Shown here: piece after piece, positions 16,439 through 23,997 of the stretch | Numbering within the stretch: position 1 is the stretch's first letter | How the letters are laid out: the number at the start of each line of letters is the position of its first letter | Assembly: GCF_002240355.1 (NCBI RefSeq) | Contig: NZ_CP016353.1 | Location: 6,425,001-6,489,000, forward strand | Reading direction: 5' to 3' | DNA: 64,000 bases | Source: Prauserella marina | Lineage (GTDB): Bacteria; Actinomycetota; Actinomycetes; Mycobacteriales; Pseudonocardiaceae | The notes under the pieces: model-generated | What the model was told of the DNA's origin: nothing | Databases searched by the model: none | What the model saw: the letters and a program-made list of their open reading frames with translations, nothing else | Made by a program: the position numbers and the translations under genes

Positions 16439-18373
16439 TCAGCTCCTGCGCCGGAAAGAGAAGCGTGACCGGCTGAAATCCGGTCCACGGACGGCATCGA
16501 ACGCACTTTCCAGCTGATCGGAAACATTGGAAAGTGTTTCGGTTTCCGGTAGCTCGACGTCGACCGGATCACGTTGCTCACGGACGGCGGAAGCCAGTTC
16601 GCTCAACGCGGCCGTCAGTAGTTCCACGTCGGCCGACTCCGGTGGTCGCGCACCGTGTTCGATCGTCACCACGACGGCGGTGACGGCGTCGGCCACCTGT
16701 TCGAGCGCCACGATCGCGGGCCACCACGCCGCGGCCTGCCTCCCCGCTGGTGAGGGCTCCACGACGAGTTGCTGGAACGCCGTTCGCAGGTCGGCGAGCC
16801 CCCGGTAGGCGATCCTCCTTCTCCTCGACCGCTCCGTCGTGTCCTGTGCCGTCTCAGCGGGCCGCAACCCGTGCTCGACGTATTCGGCGACTTCGTCGGC
16901 GACGTCGGCGAGGCGCCCGCCGACCTTCGGCCTTCGGCTCCCCGGCCACAGCAGGTAGCCGAAAACGAGCACGATCACGCAGCCGAGCACGGTGTCGATG
17001 AGCCGCGCCATGACGACCGGCCAGTCACCACCGGCGGTCAGGTCCATCTGCACGATGATCAGCGGGGTCACGAAGGCGCTGAGGATCCCGTAGTTGCGTA
17101 CCTTGCCGATCGCGGCACCCGCTGCGAAGAGCGCCACGACGAGCACGACGGCGAACCCGTGTGCCCCGAGCCCGAGCACCGCCGCGCCGAACCCGACGCC
17201 GACGACCGTGCCGAGCCCGCGAAGAACGGCCCTGCCGAAAACCGAACCGAAGTCGGGCTTGAGCACGATGCCGACGGTCAACGTGATCCAGTAGGACCGG
17301 TCGACGGGAACGAGCGCGCTCGTCAGTTCGGCCAGGGCGACGCACAGGGTGAGCCGCAGGGTCGCGATCCAGGTCAACGGCCCCGAAACGAGCAGACCGA
17401 ACCAGTCCTTGAGCCGCTGGGCCGGGGTGACCCGCTCGCGCCTTCCCCTTTCCTGTTTGGTCCCGATCCTGGCGATGCCGTGATAGAGGGCGGCGACCTG
17501 CGGATCCTCCGGTTTGCCGTTGAGCGGCTTCGGCAGTGGTGCTCCCGCGAGCACGGCCGTCGCGAGCGCGGTGAACTGCTCGATCACCTCGGGCGGCGCC
17601 TTCGTTCCCGAGTTGACCATCGCGACGGAAGCCTCGACGGCAGGGGTCGTCGCGGACAGCAGGTTGAGCAGCGAGCGATAGGTGGTGTCCCTGCCTGACA
17701 ACCACGAGCGCGCGGTCAGCAACCTGTCGTACGCGGTGTTCATAGCATCGGTGAGTTGCTGCCGAGCCGCGAGCTGCGTCGCCTCGTCCTGCGCGGACAG
17801 CATCGCTGCCAGCTCGATGAACACCTGGGCGACCGCACTACGTTCCGGCGAGGTCGCGTGCACGGTCCAGCCGGACAGCGCGACGGCCAGCCCCCATGCG
17901 GCACCCAGTACAAACCAGCCGAGCGCGACGCCTGCCTCACCGACTACGTGCTGTCCCGTGCCGAGCACCGTGAAGACGAAGAGCTGGAGCCCCGCGACCG
18001 AGGCGTTGCTGCCGGCCGCGCTGATCAACGCCGAGATCGCGGCGATGAGGACCACCGTTGGAATGGAGAACGCGAGGTTGCCGCCGGTCAGCAGTCCGAG
18101 CGCGTAACCGATGATCGCGGCCGAAGCCGCTCCGCCGAGCCGCTGCGCGCGGTACCGGTAGGTTCCGCCCGATTCGGCGAGCACGGTCGGCAGAGCGCCC
18201 GCCGAGATGAGCGCGCCGACCTTGATGTCCCCCGCGAGGTAGGCGACAGCGAGCGGAACGGCGAGCGCGACGGCGGCTCGGGCGGCCCTCGACCACGGCA
18301 CCGCCGCCGGTGTCGTGCGCAGGAGGTGCACGAGCCATCGCGGCGCGGCGAAGTCGGCTCTGGTCGAATTCAC
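16439..18373 (-). CDS. FUSC-family membrane protein
   Basis: 644 residues from GTG 18373, supported by AGGA five bases upstream; the longer open frame to 18523 has no support. Two clusters of hydrophobic helices (first near residues 25-160, second near 340-470, including VGIVLKPDFGSVFGRAVLRG) flank cytoplasmic helical domains. This is the organisation of the FUSC/YccS/aromatic acid exporter family. Members are inner-membrane proteins linked to efflux of aromatic acids or other small molecules; the substrate is unknown here. It is divergent from the SRPBCC gene, with 35 bp between the starts. Confidence 0.88.
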   Translation of the reverse strand: MNSTRADFAAPRWLVHLLRTTPAAVPWSRAARAAVALAVPLAVAYLAGDIKVGALISAGALPTVLAESGGTYRYRAQRLGGAASAAIIGYALGLLTGGNLAFSIPTVVLIAAISALISAAGSNASVAGLQLFVFTVLGTGQHVVGEAGVALGWFVLGAAWGLAVALSGWTVHATSPERSAVAQVFIELAAMLSAQDEATQLAARQQLTDAMNTAYDRLLTARSWLSGRDTTYRSLLNLLSATTPAVEASVAMVNSGTKAPPEVIEQFTALATAVLAGAPLPKPLNGKPEDPQVAALYHGIARIGTKQERGRRERVTPAQRLKDWFGLLVSGPLTWIATLRLTLCVALAELTSALVPVDRSYWITLTVGIVLKPDFGSVFGRAVLRGLGTVVGVGFGAAVLGLGAHGFAVVLVVALFAAGAAIGKVRNYGILSAFVTPLIIVQMDLTAGGDWPVVMARLIDTVLGCVIVLVFGYLLWPGSRRPKVGGRLADVADEVAEYVEHGLRPAETAQDTTERSRRRRIAYRGLADLRTAFQQLVVEPSPAGRQAAAWWPAIVALEQVADAVTAVVVTIEHGARPPESADVELLTAALSELASAVREQRDPVDVELPETETLSNVSDQLESAFDAVRGPDFSRSRFSFRRRS

Positions 18374-18408
18374 ACCGGCATCCTGACCTATAGGGCTATG
18401 TTGGCTTG

Positions 18409-18873
18409 ATGATCGCAGGCAGAGCGTTCTCGTTCGAGGTGAATCGCGCCACCACGGCGCCGCCGCACATCGTTTTCGCACTCGTCGTCGATGGCGCGAA
18501 TTGGTCGAACTGGGCCAAACCACTCGTGCTCGGGTCGCGCATGCTCCGGACAGGGAATCCGCCGCCCGGCGGAATGGATGCCGTGCGCGTGCTCGGCACG
18601 TGGCCCGTTCTGATGCGGGAACGGACGGTCGAGTACGAACAGGACCGCAAGCACAGCTACGTGCTGGAGAACTCCGGTGCGCCGCTCAGGAATTACCGCG
18701 CCGACCTTGTGTTGACCCCGACCGAGTCAGGTGGGACCCGGTTGCACTGGCAAGGTTCGTTCACCGAACGCTTCCGGGGGACCGGACCGCTGGTTCGGCT
18801 GGGCTTCCTCGGGGTCGTCACCTTCATCGCCTCCCGCCTCACGCGGGCGGCCGAGCGGAACGCGTCCGGCTAA
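18409..18873 (+). CDS. SRPBCC (polyketide cyclase/START-like) family protein
   Basis: 154 residues from ATG 18409. The pattern is typical of the START-like hydrophobic-cavity fold: an N-terminal strand FSFEVNRATTAPP, FALVVDGANWSNW, central strands and a long C-terminal helix (FIASRLTRAAERNA). There is no signal peptide. Its TAA stop overlaps the TAG of the convergent CHAT gene by 4 bp. Family members bind hydrophobic ligands or act as cyclases, but no substrate can be assigned. Confidence 0.85.
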   Translation: MIAGRAFSFEVNRATTAPPHIVFALVVDGANWSNWAKPLVLGSRMLRTGNPPPGGMDAVRVLGTWPVLMRERTVEYEQDRKHSYVLENSGAPLRNYRADLVLTPTESGGTRLHWQGSFTERFRGTGPLVRLGFLGVVTFIASRLTRAAERNASG

Positions 18874-21488
18874 CCGGCTCCGAGGCACAGGAACGGCCTT
18901 CGAAACGGATCTGCGGCCGTCGCGTCAGCGAGCGCCACCGCGGGGGAGGTTCCAGCGGCGAGTTCGTTGTGCAGATCGGTCATCGCCTCGGCGGCCGCCT
19001 TGTCGCCGACCCTCGCGACGGCCCCGACGACGGTGCGAGAACCACTCGCGAGCAGCGCCCCCGCGAAACCGAGCGCTTCCTCGCCCGGCCGGATGTGGCT
19101 CAGCGCGAGTTCGCAGGCAGCGAGAACAACGCGTTCAGGGGGATTGGCAAGCCGGGCCGCCTCGTGCGCGAACAGCGGGCCGTCGACGAGGTCGAGCCTT
19201 GAGAACAACGCGTTCGCGGGTTCGTGCGCGCCGTGGGCCACGAGATGGGCGACGCTCGATCCGTCCAATGCGGACAGTACGACCGCGCTCGTCGCCGCTG
19301 TTCCGTCGACAAGGGTCGCCTTCGGATACACCGAACGAAGATGGGCGACCTCCCCGACCGCGCCGGGAACGCCGGGTCCTCCCACGAGGACAACGGGTTC
19401 CGGCGTCGTGTGACCGACGGCGGCGAGCCAGGCCGTCGCCGAAGGCGCGACCGAGATCGGCCTTCCCCTCAAGCTCGGCAGCGTCGCCCACGGCAGCGCG
19501 AGCAGCGAACCGACGGGAACGATCACCAGTTCCCTTTCACCGAGCGCGTCGAGCAGCGGCCTGATCAGCAACTCGTCGAGCGCGGCAGCCCTTCGTCGCG
19601 CCGACGCGCCGACGACCTCGGCGAGTGCTTCGGGAAGGTGGTCGGGAGCGAGCGCGTCGAGATCGGCCCTCAGCTGCTTCGCGGTCTCGACCGTCTCGGC
19701 GAGCGAACCGAGCTGGATGAGCTGAAACCCGTTGTCCCTCACGACAACGGCTGCCAACGTCTCGCCGTGGCCGACAAGGCTCACCATCGCGCGGTGCCCC
19801 AGCCTCGCCACGACCTCCTCGGGTGAAGCGACCGGCCTCGGCTTGCCCCACTGGCTCGTGTACCAGCCGAGTCGGCTCGCTTCCCGCTGCAACCAGGCAT
19901 AGCGGTTCTCCAGCGCGGCAACCGGTTTGCCCGCCAGCCGGTTCTGCTGCACGGTGCGCTGAACGCGGCGCATCTCGGTGAGCCGCTTTGCCATCACCGG
20001 ATCGTCGATGGCAGGAAGTGGCTCGTACCGGTAGACCTGTGCTCGTGTGCGTTCCTGCCACGCGAACAGCCTTCGCGCGTCGGCCGCGCCCCTCGCGGTG
20101 CGCAGTACGTGTCCCACGGCGAGCGCGCCGAGTTCCTGGCCGTGCACCGCAGTGCCGCACAACAGGTCGAGGCCACCCATGCGATCACGCGCCCAGCCGA
20201 GCTCGTCGAGCCCTGCCCTTGCCTGTGCGAGCGCCGCGCGGGAACGTCCCTTCGCGATGGCGAGTTCCGCCTTGCACAGGCGCAACAACATCCGGTGATC
20301 GACGGGCGTGGTCCTTCGCGGTTTCGGCACGAGGGAAAGCTGCTTCGTTGCGGCGGCAACCGAACCCCTCCTCAGCAACAACCGGATAGCAAGCAGCCTG
20401 GCCGCCGCCGTTTCGTCCCACAGCCGCAGTCCCGCGAAGCGGTCCGCGAGCGCGATCAGGCTCGCGGGAAGGCGAGCGGGCGGCGGTACCTCCGATTCGA
20501 GCGCCGCCATCGCGTCTGCCCGCAACCGCGCCAGCGCGGCCACCTCGGCCCACGGAAGGTTGCCCCTTCGCAGAAACCGGCGCCTTGCGGTGACGGCGAG
20601 CTTGCGGGCCAGCGCGAAGTCGCCTTCGAGCAGCGCGGCGGCCGCGCGCGCCACCTCGGCTTCCGCGAGGTCCTGGATCACCCTGTTCCCGCGCAGTTCG
20701 GGCAGCGCCTCGTCGAGTTGCCGCGCTGCCTCCTCCGCGAGCCCGGCCACGAGCAGCGCCCTCGCCTGATCGAGGCGGACCCTCGCCAGCCAGCCCGGCG
20801 CGACCGAGCCGAGGATTTCCGCCGCGTCCTCGTAGTGCCGCAGTGCCACTGGAATGTCGCCGACGAGCTGGGCGAGATCGCCGAGTCCGTGCCGGGCCTT
20901 GCCTTCGAGCCGAGGCTGATCGTGTTCGTCAGCGAGCGCGATGGCTTCGTCGAAGTCACGGGACGCGGCGTCGAGATTGCCGAGATCGGCGTTGATCTGG
21001 GCCCTGTTGAGCAGGCTCTTGGTGAGCAGCAGACCGCCGTCTCTGGTGTCGCCCGCGAGTACGGGAATGCTCGTGTCGAACAACCGCAGCGCTTCCGATG
21101 GACGCCCGGTTCGCCACAGCAGCAACGCCCGCTGTAGACCGACGACGGCTTCGAGCATCGTCCGTTCCCCGTGTTCGGGAAGGCTGGCGAGTACACGTCG
21201 TGCCCTGTCGAGGTGGGCCAGTCCTCCCGATGGCGGGCCGATCTCGGCCTCGGCCGAGGCGAGGCTGATCAGCACCCTGACCCTGAGCACGAGCGCGGCG
21301 GCGTCGGCCGCGTCGACGGGGGGAAGCTTCCGCTGCGCCTCGCGCAGCAGGCGAGCGGCGACAGCGGGTCGCGCGTCAGCCGCGGCGTTGGTCGCCCGCC
21401 GGTGAAGCTCCTCTGGCACGCGATCTATAGGAGCACACGCGCGGGGCACACCGAACTCGGGATCCCTTAGAGTGCGTCCGGGAACCAT
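18870..21488 (-). CDS. TPR-CHAT caspase-like protease
   Basis: 872 residues from ATG 21488; an in-frame GTG about 70 bp downstream is an alternative. The first 550 residues are helical, TPR-like repeats (GGLAHLDRARRVLASLP, AASRDFDEAIALADEHD, VALRHYEDAAEILG). The C-terminus is a CHAT domain, a caspase-like cysteine protease fold. The catalytic His is in HLVAHGAHEP (about residue 752) and the Cys in VVLAACELA (about 792); both are present, so activity is expected. In other bacteria TPR-CHAT proteases act as triggered effectors. Here it ends a co-oriented cluster with an ECF sigma factor, and may cleave cluster proteins or control the sigma factor. Confidence 0.9.
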   Translation of the reverse strand: MVPGRTLRDPEFGVPRACAPIDRVPEELHRRATNAAADARPAVAARLLREAQRKLPPVDAADAAALVLRVRVLISLASAEAEIGPPSGGLAHLDRARRVLASLPEHGERTMLEAVVGLQRALLLWRTGRPSEALRLFDTSIPVLAGDTRDGGLLLTKSLLNRAQINADLGNLDAASRDFDEAIALADEHDQPRLEGKARHGLGDLAQLVGDIPVALRHYEDAAEILGSVAPGWLARVRLDQARALLVAGLAEEAARQLDEALPELRGNRVIQDLAEAEVARAAAALLEGDFALARKLAVTARRRFLRRGNLPWAEVAALARLRADAMAALESEVPPPARLPASLIALADRFAGLRLWDETAAARLLAIRLLLRRGSVAAATKQLSLVPKPRRTTPVDHRMLLRLCKAELAIAKGRSRAALAQARAGLDELGWARDRMGGLDLLCGTAVHGQELGALAVGHVLRTARGAADARRLFAWQERTRAQVYRYEPLPAIDDPVMAKRLTEMRRVQRTVQQNRLAGKPVAALENRYAWLQREASRLGWYTSQWGKPRPVASPEEVVARLGHRAMVSLVGHGETLAAVVVRDNGFQLIQLGSLAETVETAKQLRADLDALAPDHLPEALAEVVGASARRRAAALDELLIRPLLDALGERELVIVPVGSLLALPWATLPSLRGRPISVAPSATAWLAAVGHTTPEPVVLVGGPGVPGAVGEVAHLRSVYPKATLVDGTAATSAVVLSALDGSSVAHLVAHGAHEPANALFSRLDLVDGPLFAHEAARLANPPERVVLAACELALSHIRPGEEALGFAGALLASGSRTVVGAVARVGDKAAAEAMTDLHNELAAGTSPAVALADATAADPFRRPFLCLGAG

Positions 21489-21640
21489 CGCGTACCGGCT
21501 GCGCGGTGCCCATCCGGCGCCTCGCGGCGTTGTCGTCGGTCACCATGACGCCGTCATGGCTCCCTCCGAGTGCGGCACCGCCTTGCGACGCATCCGAATG
21601 GATCACCGCTCGCACGGAGGACGATTCCCGGACGCACTCT
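21469..21640. repeat. 16-bp perfect inverted repeat flanking the CHAT gene leader
   Basis: AGAGTGCGTCCGGGAA at 21469-21484 recurs as its exact reverse complement at 21625-21640. The distal copy abuts the stop codon of the small beta-rich gene. The proximal copy begins just inside the CHAT ATG. The 140 bp between them contain no other gene. The pair could fold the leader RNA so as to mask the CHAT start. Confidence 0.7.
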
Positions 21641-22104
21641 CACAGCACAACAGCAGGCGTGACAATCGTCCGGCGACCCGGAACGCCGTCGATGTATACC
21701 ACTATCTGGGTGGTTCCAGGTGGAACATCGTGCAGAACGAACCTGCCGACGTCATCGGCGATCGTCGCCGTCGACTCGTGGCCCGCGACCCTCACCTCGA
21801 CGCGATACTGCCCAGCCGGAACCAGCCAGCCGTCGATCCGGTTGCCCTTGCCGAGCTTGGTCAGGTTGATCATCACGGTGAGATCGCTGACCGTGAAAGT
21901 GATCGTGCCCTGAGCGACGCTGCGGACGCCGACGAGCGGGTCGGCGCGCTCCCACCTGGCGACCTCGACATCGAGGTCCTCCAATTCGAGCGCGAACCGC
22001 ACGCGTTCGACAAGCCCCTGCGGCGGCGGGTCCAGTTCGTGGACCAGCCGATCCAGGTCCGCGAGCAGCGTTTGGTCGTCAGGGTAGATGCCGCCCTCGT
22101 TCAT
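21640..22104 (-). CDS. small beta-rich protein linked to sigma factor and CHAT protease
   Basis: 154 residues. After about 60 acidic helical residues, the rest is beta-rich and resembles a carboxypeptidase-regulatory-like (CnaB/transthyretin-type) sandwich: VPAGQYRVEVRVAGHEST, DDVGRFVLHDVPPG, IVVYIDGVPGRR. No signal peptide or membrane segment is visible. Its ATG overlaps the sigma-factor TGA (ATGA). Placement immediately after the sigma gene suggests an accessory or anti-sigma-like role, but it is not a zinc anti-sigma factor: the cysteine motif is missing. Function unknown. Confidence 0.75.
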   Translation of the reverse strand: MNEGGIYPDDQTLLADLDRLVHELDPPPQGLVERVRFALELEDLDVEVARWERADPLVGVRSVAQGTITFTVSDLTVMINLTKLGKGNRIDGWLVPAGQYRVEVRVAGHESTATIADDVGRFVLHDVPPGTTQIVVYIDGVPGRRTIVTPAVVL

Positions 22105-22706
22105 GCGCTGCCCCCTTGAGCATCCAGCAGGCTCCGCATCCGTTGCAGGCAACGGCCCCTCGTCGGACCGATGCTGCCGGTCGGTATGCGAAGCGCGTCG
22201 GCGACGAGCCGGTACTCGACCCGGCCCGCGAGCACCGTCATTCGCAACAATTCCTGGCAGCGCTGTGGGAGTTCCGCGAAAGCAGCCCACAGGCGGCGAT
22301 CCCGGTCGGCCCTCAGTGCTTCCGCTTCCGGCGCGGGCTGCGCGCTCGGCACGGTCTCGGCCAGCTCCTCGGTGAGCGGCAACGGAACCGGCTTCCTGCC
22401 GGGCGCCCGCTGCGATTCCCTTCGCGCGGTGGTGATCAGCCACGCCGCGAGCGCTCTTGGATCGGCGATGTGGTCGAGATGCCGGAACAGGGCGAGCCAC
22501 ACGGTCTGCACGACATCCTCGGCCGCGTGCCTGTCCACCCCGTTACCTCTCGCCACCTGCCACACCAGCGGCGTCAACTCGGTGACCAAGCGATCCATGG
22601 CCCGCCGGTTACCCGCGCGGGCTTCGTGCATGCATGCCGCGTAAAGGTCATGGCCGTGCAGCCCCTCCCATGGAGGGTCTGCCTCTGCGGTTCTGGCATC
22701 CGTCAC
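22101..22706 (-). CDS. ECF-type RNA polymerase sigma factor
   Basis: 201 residues from GTG 22706, with GGGAGG upstream. Region sigma-2 is clear (HAAEDVVQTVWLALFRHLDH) and region sigma-4 follows (ELPQRCQELLRM, then YRLVADALRIPTGSIGPTRG). A proline-rich linker joins them. There is no N- or C-terminal extension and no neighbouring anti-sigma factor of the ZAS type. It overlaps the small beta-rich gene and precedes the CHAT protease, so control by proteolysis or by the accessory protein is a reasonable guess. Confidence 0.9.
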   Translation of the reverse strand: MTDARTAEADPPWEGLHGHDLYAACMHEARAGNRRAMDRLVTELTPLVWQVARGNGVDRHAAEDVVQTVWLALFRHLDHIADPRALAAWLITTARRESQRAPGRKPVPLPLTEELAETVPSAQPAPEAEALRADRDRRLWAAFAELPQRCQELLRMTVLAGRVEYRLVADALRIPTGSIGPTRGRCLQRMRSLLDAQGGSA

Positions 22707-22799
22707 CGCATCCGCCTCCCGGGCTAGTCAAGTCGGCGCTGGCAGTATCTCCGGCTCGCCAGACCAAAAGTGCGTCTTGATTGAAGTGGGATACATCGC

Positions 22800-23150
22800 T
22801 CACTCGGATGGCCTAACGGATAGCGTGAAGCTGACCGAGCGGCGCGGCTTGCCCTCCCACGGCCGCGCCAACTCGGCCTTGATGAGGTGCCGACCGGCGT
22901 CGACGACGTCGAGCGCCAGCCGGCGAACCCCACCTCCCCCTGGCGGTCCTACCCCCGTGGACCGCCGCGCCGGATGATCGCCACCCCCACTGACATGTTC
23001 GTCGACGACCAGCCGGACCCCCGCTGGAAGGTCGAAGCGCCACTGATATCCGGACGAACGGACCTCGGGAAGCCGCAGCTCCACGGTGTCCCCCGTGCAC
23101 AGTTCCGCCGTCCTCCCCGTATCGGACTGCGCAAGCCGGATCAGAGTCAC
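22800..23150 (-). CDS. chagasin-like (I42) cysteine protease inhibitor
   Basis: 116 residues from GTG 23150. The three inhibitory loops of the chagasin fold can be recognised: RSSGYQWRF in place of NPTTG, GVGPPGGGG as the glycine loop, and ELARPWEG as the RPW loop. Chagasin-family proteins block papain-like C1 proteases by inserting these loops into the active-site cleft. Unlike many homologues it has no signal peptide, so it should act in the cytoplasm. A C1 protease gene is two genes upstream in the same orientation, making that enzyme its likely target. Confidence 0.82.
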   Translation of the reverse strand: MTLIRLAQSDTGRTAELCTGDTVELRLPEVRSSGYQWRFDLPAGVRLVVDEHVSGGGDHPARRSTGVGPPGGGGVRRLALDVVDAGRHLIKAELARPWEGKPRRSVSFTLSVRPSE

Positions 23151-23171
23151 TCGTCTCTCCCAGTTAACGGC

Positions 23172-23210
23172 GGTGGTGGCCGGCGGCCCCCTCGTCTGCC
23201 GGCCACCACC
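23172..23210 (-). promoter_or_regulatory. hairpin between GWEPY-repeat gene and chagasin-like gene
   Basis: 13-bp perfect arms (GGTGGTGGCCGGC) with a 13-nt loop, between the stop at 23229 and the GTG at 23150. There is no T-run. It may reduce readthrough so that protease and repeat protein are made in excess of the inhibitor, or it may stabilise the upstream mRNA. Confidence 0.6.
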
Positions 23211-23228
23211 TGCTTACCGACGCGAGCG

Positions 23229-23981
23229 TCAGACCACGAGCTGATCGATCTGTCCGCGCGCGTCCTCGTGATAGGAAACGGCGAGCCGGTAGTTCTTCGC
23301 CAGCATCGCCAGCAGCGTCAGGTGGCTGTGCCCCGAGTCGGAAGCGGGCGAAAGCAGCTTCCAGCCCACGCCCTGCACCGCGATCCACACACCGGGAGAC
23401 GTGCTCGACGACCAGAGATTCGTGATCGCCTTGCCCGCGGTCCAGCCGTCCTTGGCCGCGAGAGCACCCGCGCCGTTGTTGGCCTTCACCGGTTCCGGCT
23501 GCCCGACCGGCGGCGAGTACGGCTCCCAGCCCATGGGCGCGACCGGCGGCGGCGAGTACGGCTCCCAACCTGTCGGCGCTACCTGCCTCGGCGGCGGGCC
23601 GTAGGGCTCCCAACCGGAAGGACGCACCTGGCGTGGGGGAGGCGAGTACGGCTCCCAACCCGAGGGAACGACCTGCCTCGGCGGCGGGGAGTAGGGCTCC
23701 CAACCGGCGGGCGCGACCTGCCTCGGCGGGGGCGAGTAAGGCTCCCAGCCCGCTGGACCGACCGGCGGCGGCGAGTACGGCTCCCAGCCCGTCGGCGCTA
23801 CCTGCCTCGGCGGCGGGCCGTAGGGCTCCCAACCGGAAGGAGCAACCGGCGGCGGGGAATACGGCTCCCAGCCCGCCGGAGGCGACGGCGGGGTCGTCTG
23901 CTCGGTCGGCTCGACAACGTCCCCGGCCACCTCGGTGTCCTTTTCGGAACGGTTGTCGTTCGTCGTGTCCTCGATCGTCAT
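23229..23981 (-). CDS. GWEPY-repeat proline-rich protein
   Basis: 250 residues. An acidic N-terminus (1-30) is followed by nine copies of GWEPY separated by short proline linkers (SPPPVAPS, GPPPRQVAPT and similar) between residues 37 and 155. A folded C-terminal domain occupies about 185-250 (VWIAVQGVGWKLLSPASDSG, then HLTLLAMLAKNYRLA). That C-terminal domain resembles the last 65 residues of the C1 protease encoded 16 bp upstream: both have a WxxxxxxGW core, a downstream leucine-rich helix and a final acidic DxG motif. No secretion signal is visible. Likely a scaffold, substrate or partner of the protease. Family not recognised. Confidence 0.8.
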   Translation of the reverse strand: MTIEDTTNDNRSEKDTEVAGDVVEPTEQTTPPSPPAGWEPYSPPPVAPSGWEPYGPPPRQVAPTGWEPYSPPPVGPAGWEPYSPPPRQVAPAGWEPYSPPPRQVVPSGWEPYSPPPRQVRPSGWEPYGPPPRQVAPTGWEPYSPPPVAPMGWEPYSPPVGQPEPVKANNGAGALAAKDGWTAGKAITNLWSSSTSPGVWIAVQGVGWKLLSPASDSGHSHLTLLAMLAKNYRLAVSYHEDARGQIDQLVV

Positions 23982-23997
23982 ACTGCTTCTCCGTTGT

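Noticed and set aside
23500-23900. Regular DNA repeats resembling a CRISPR or minisatellite
   Set aside because: They encode the GWEPY repeats in frame, with silent variation at wobble positions.
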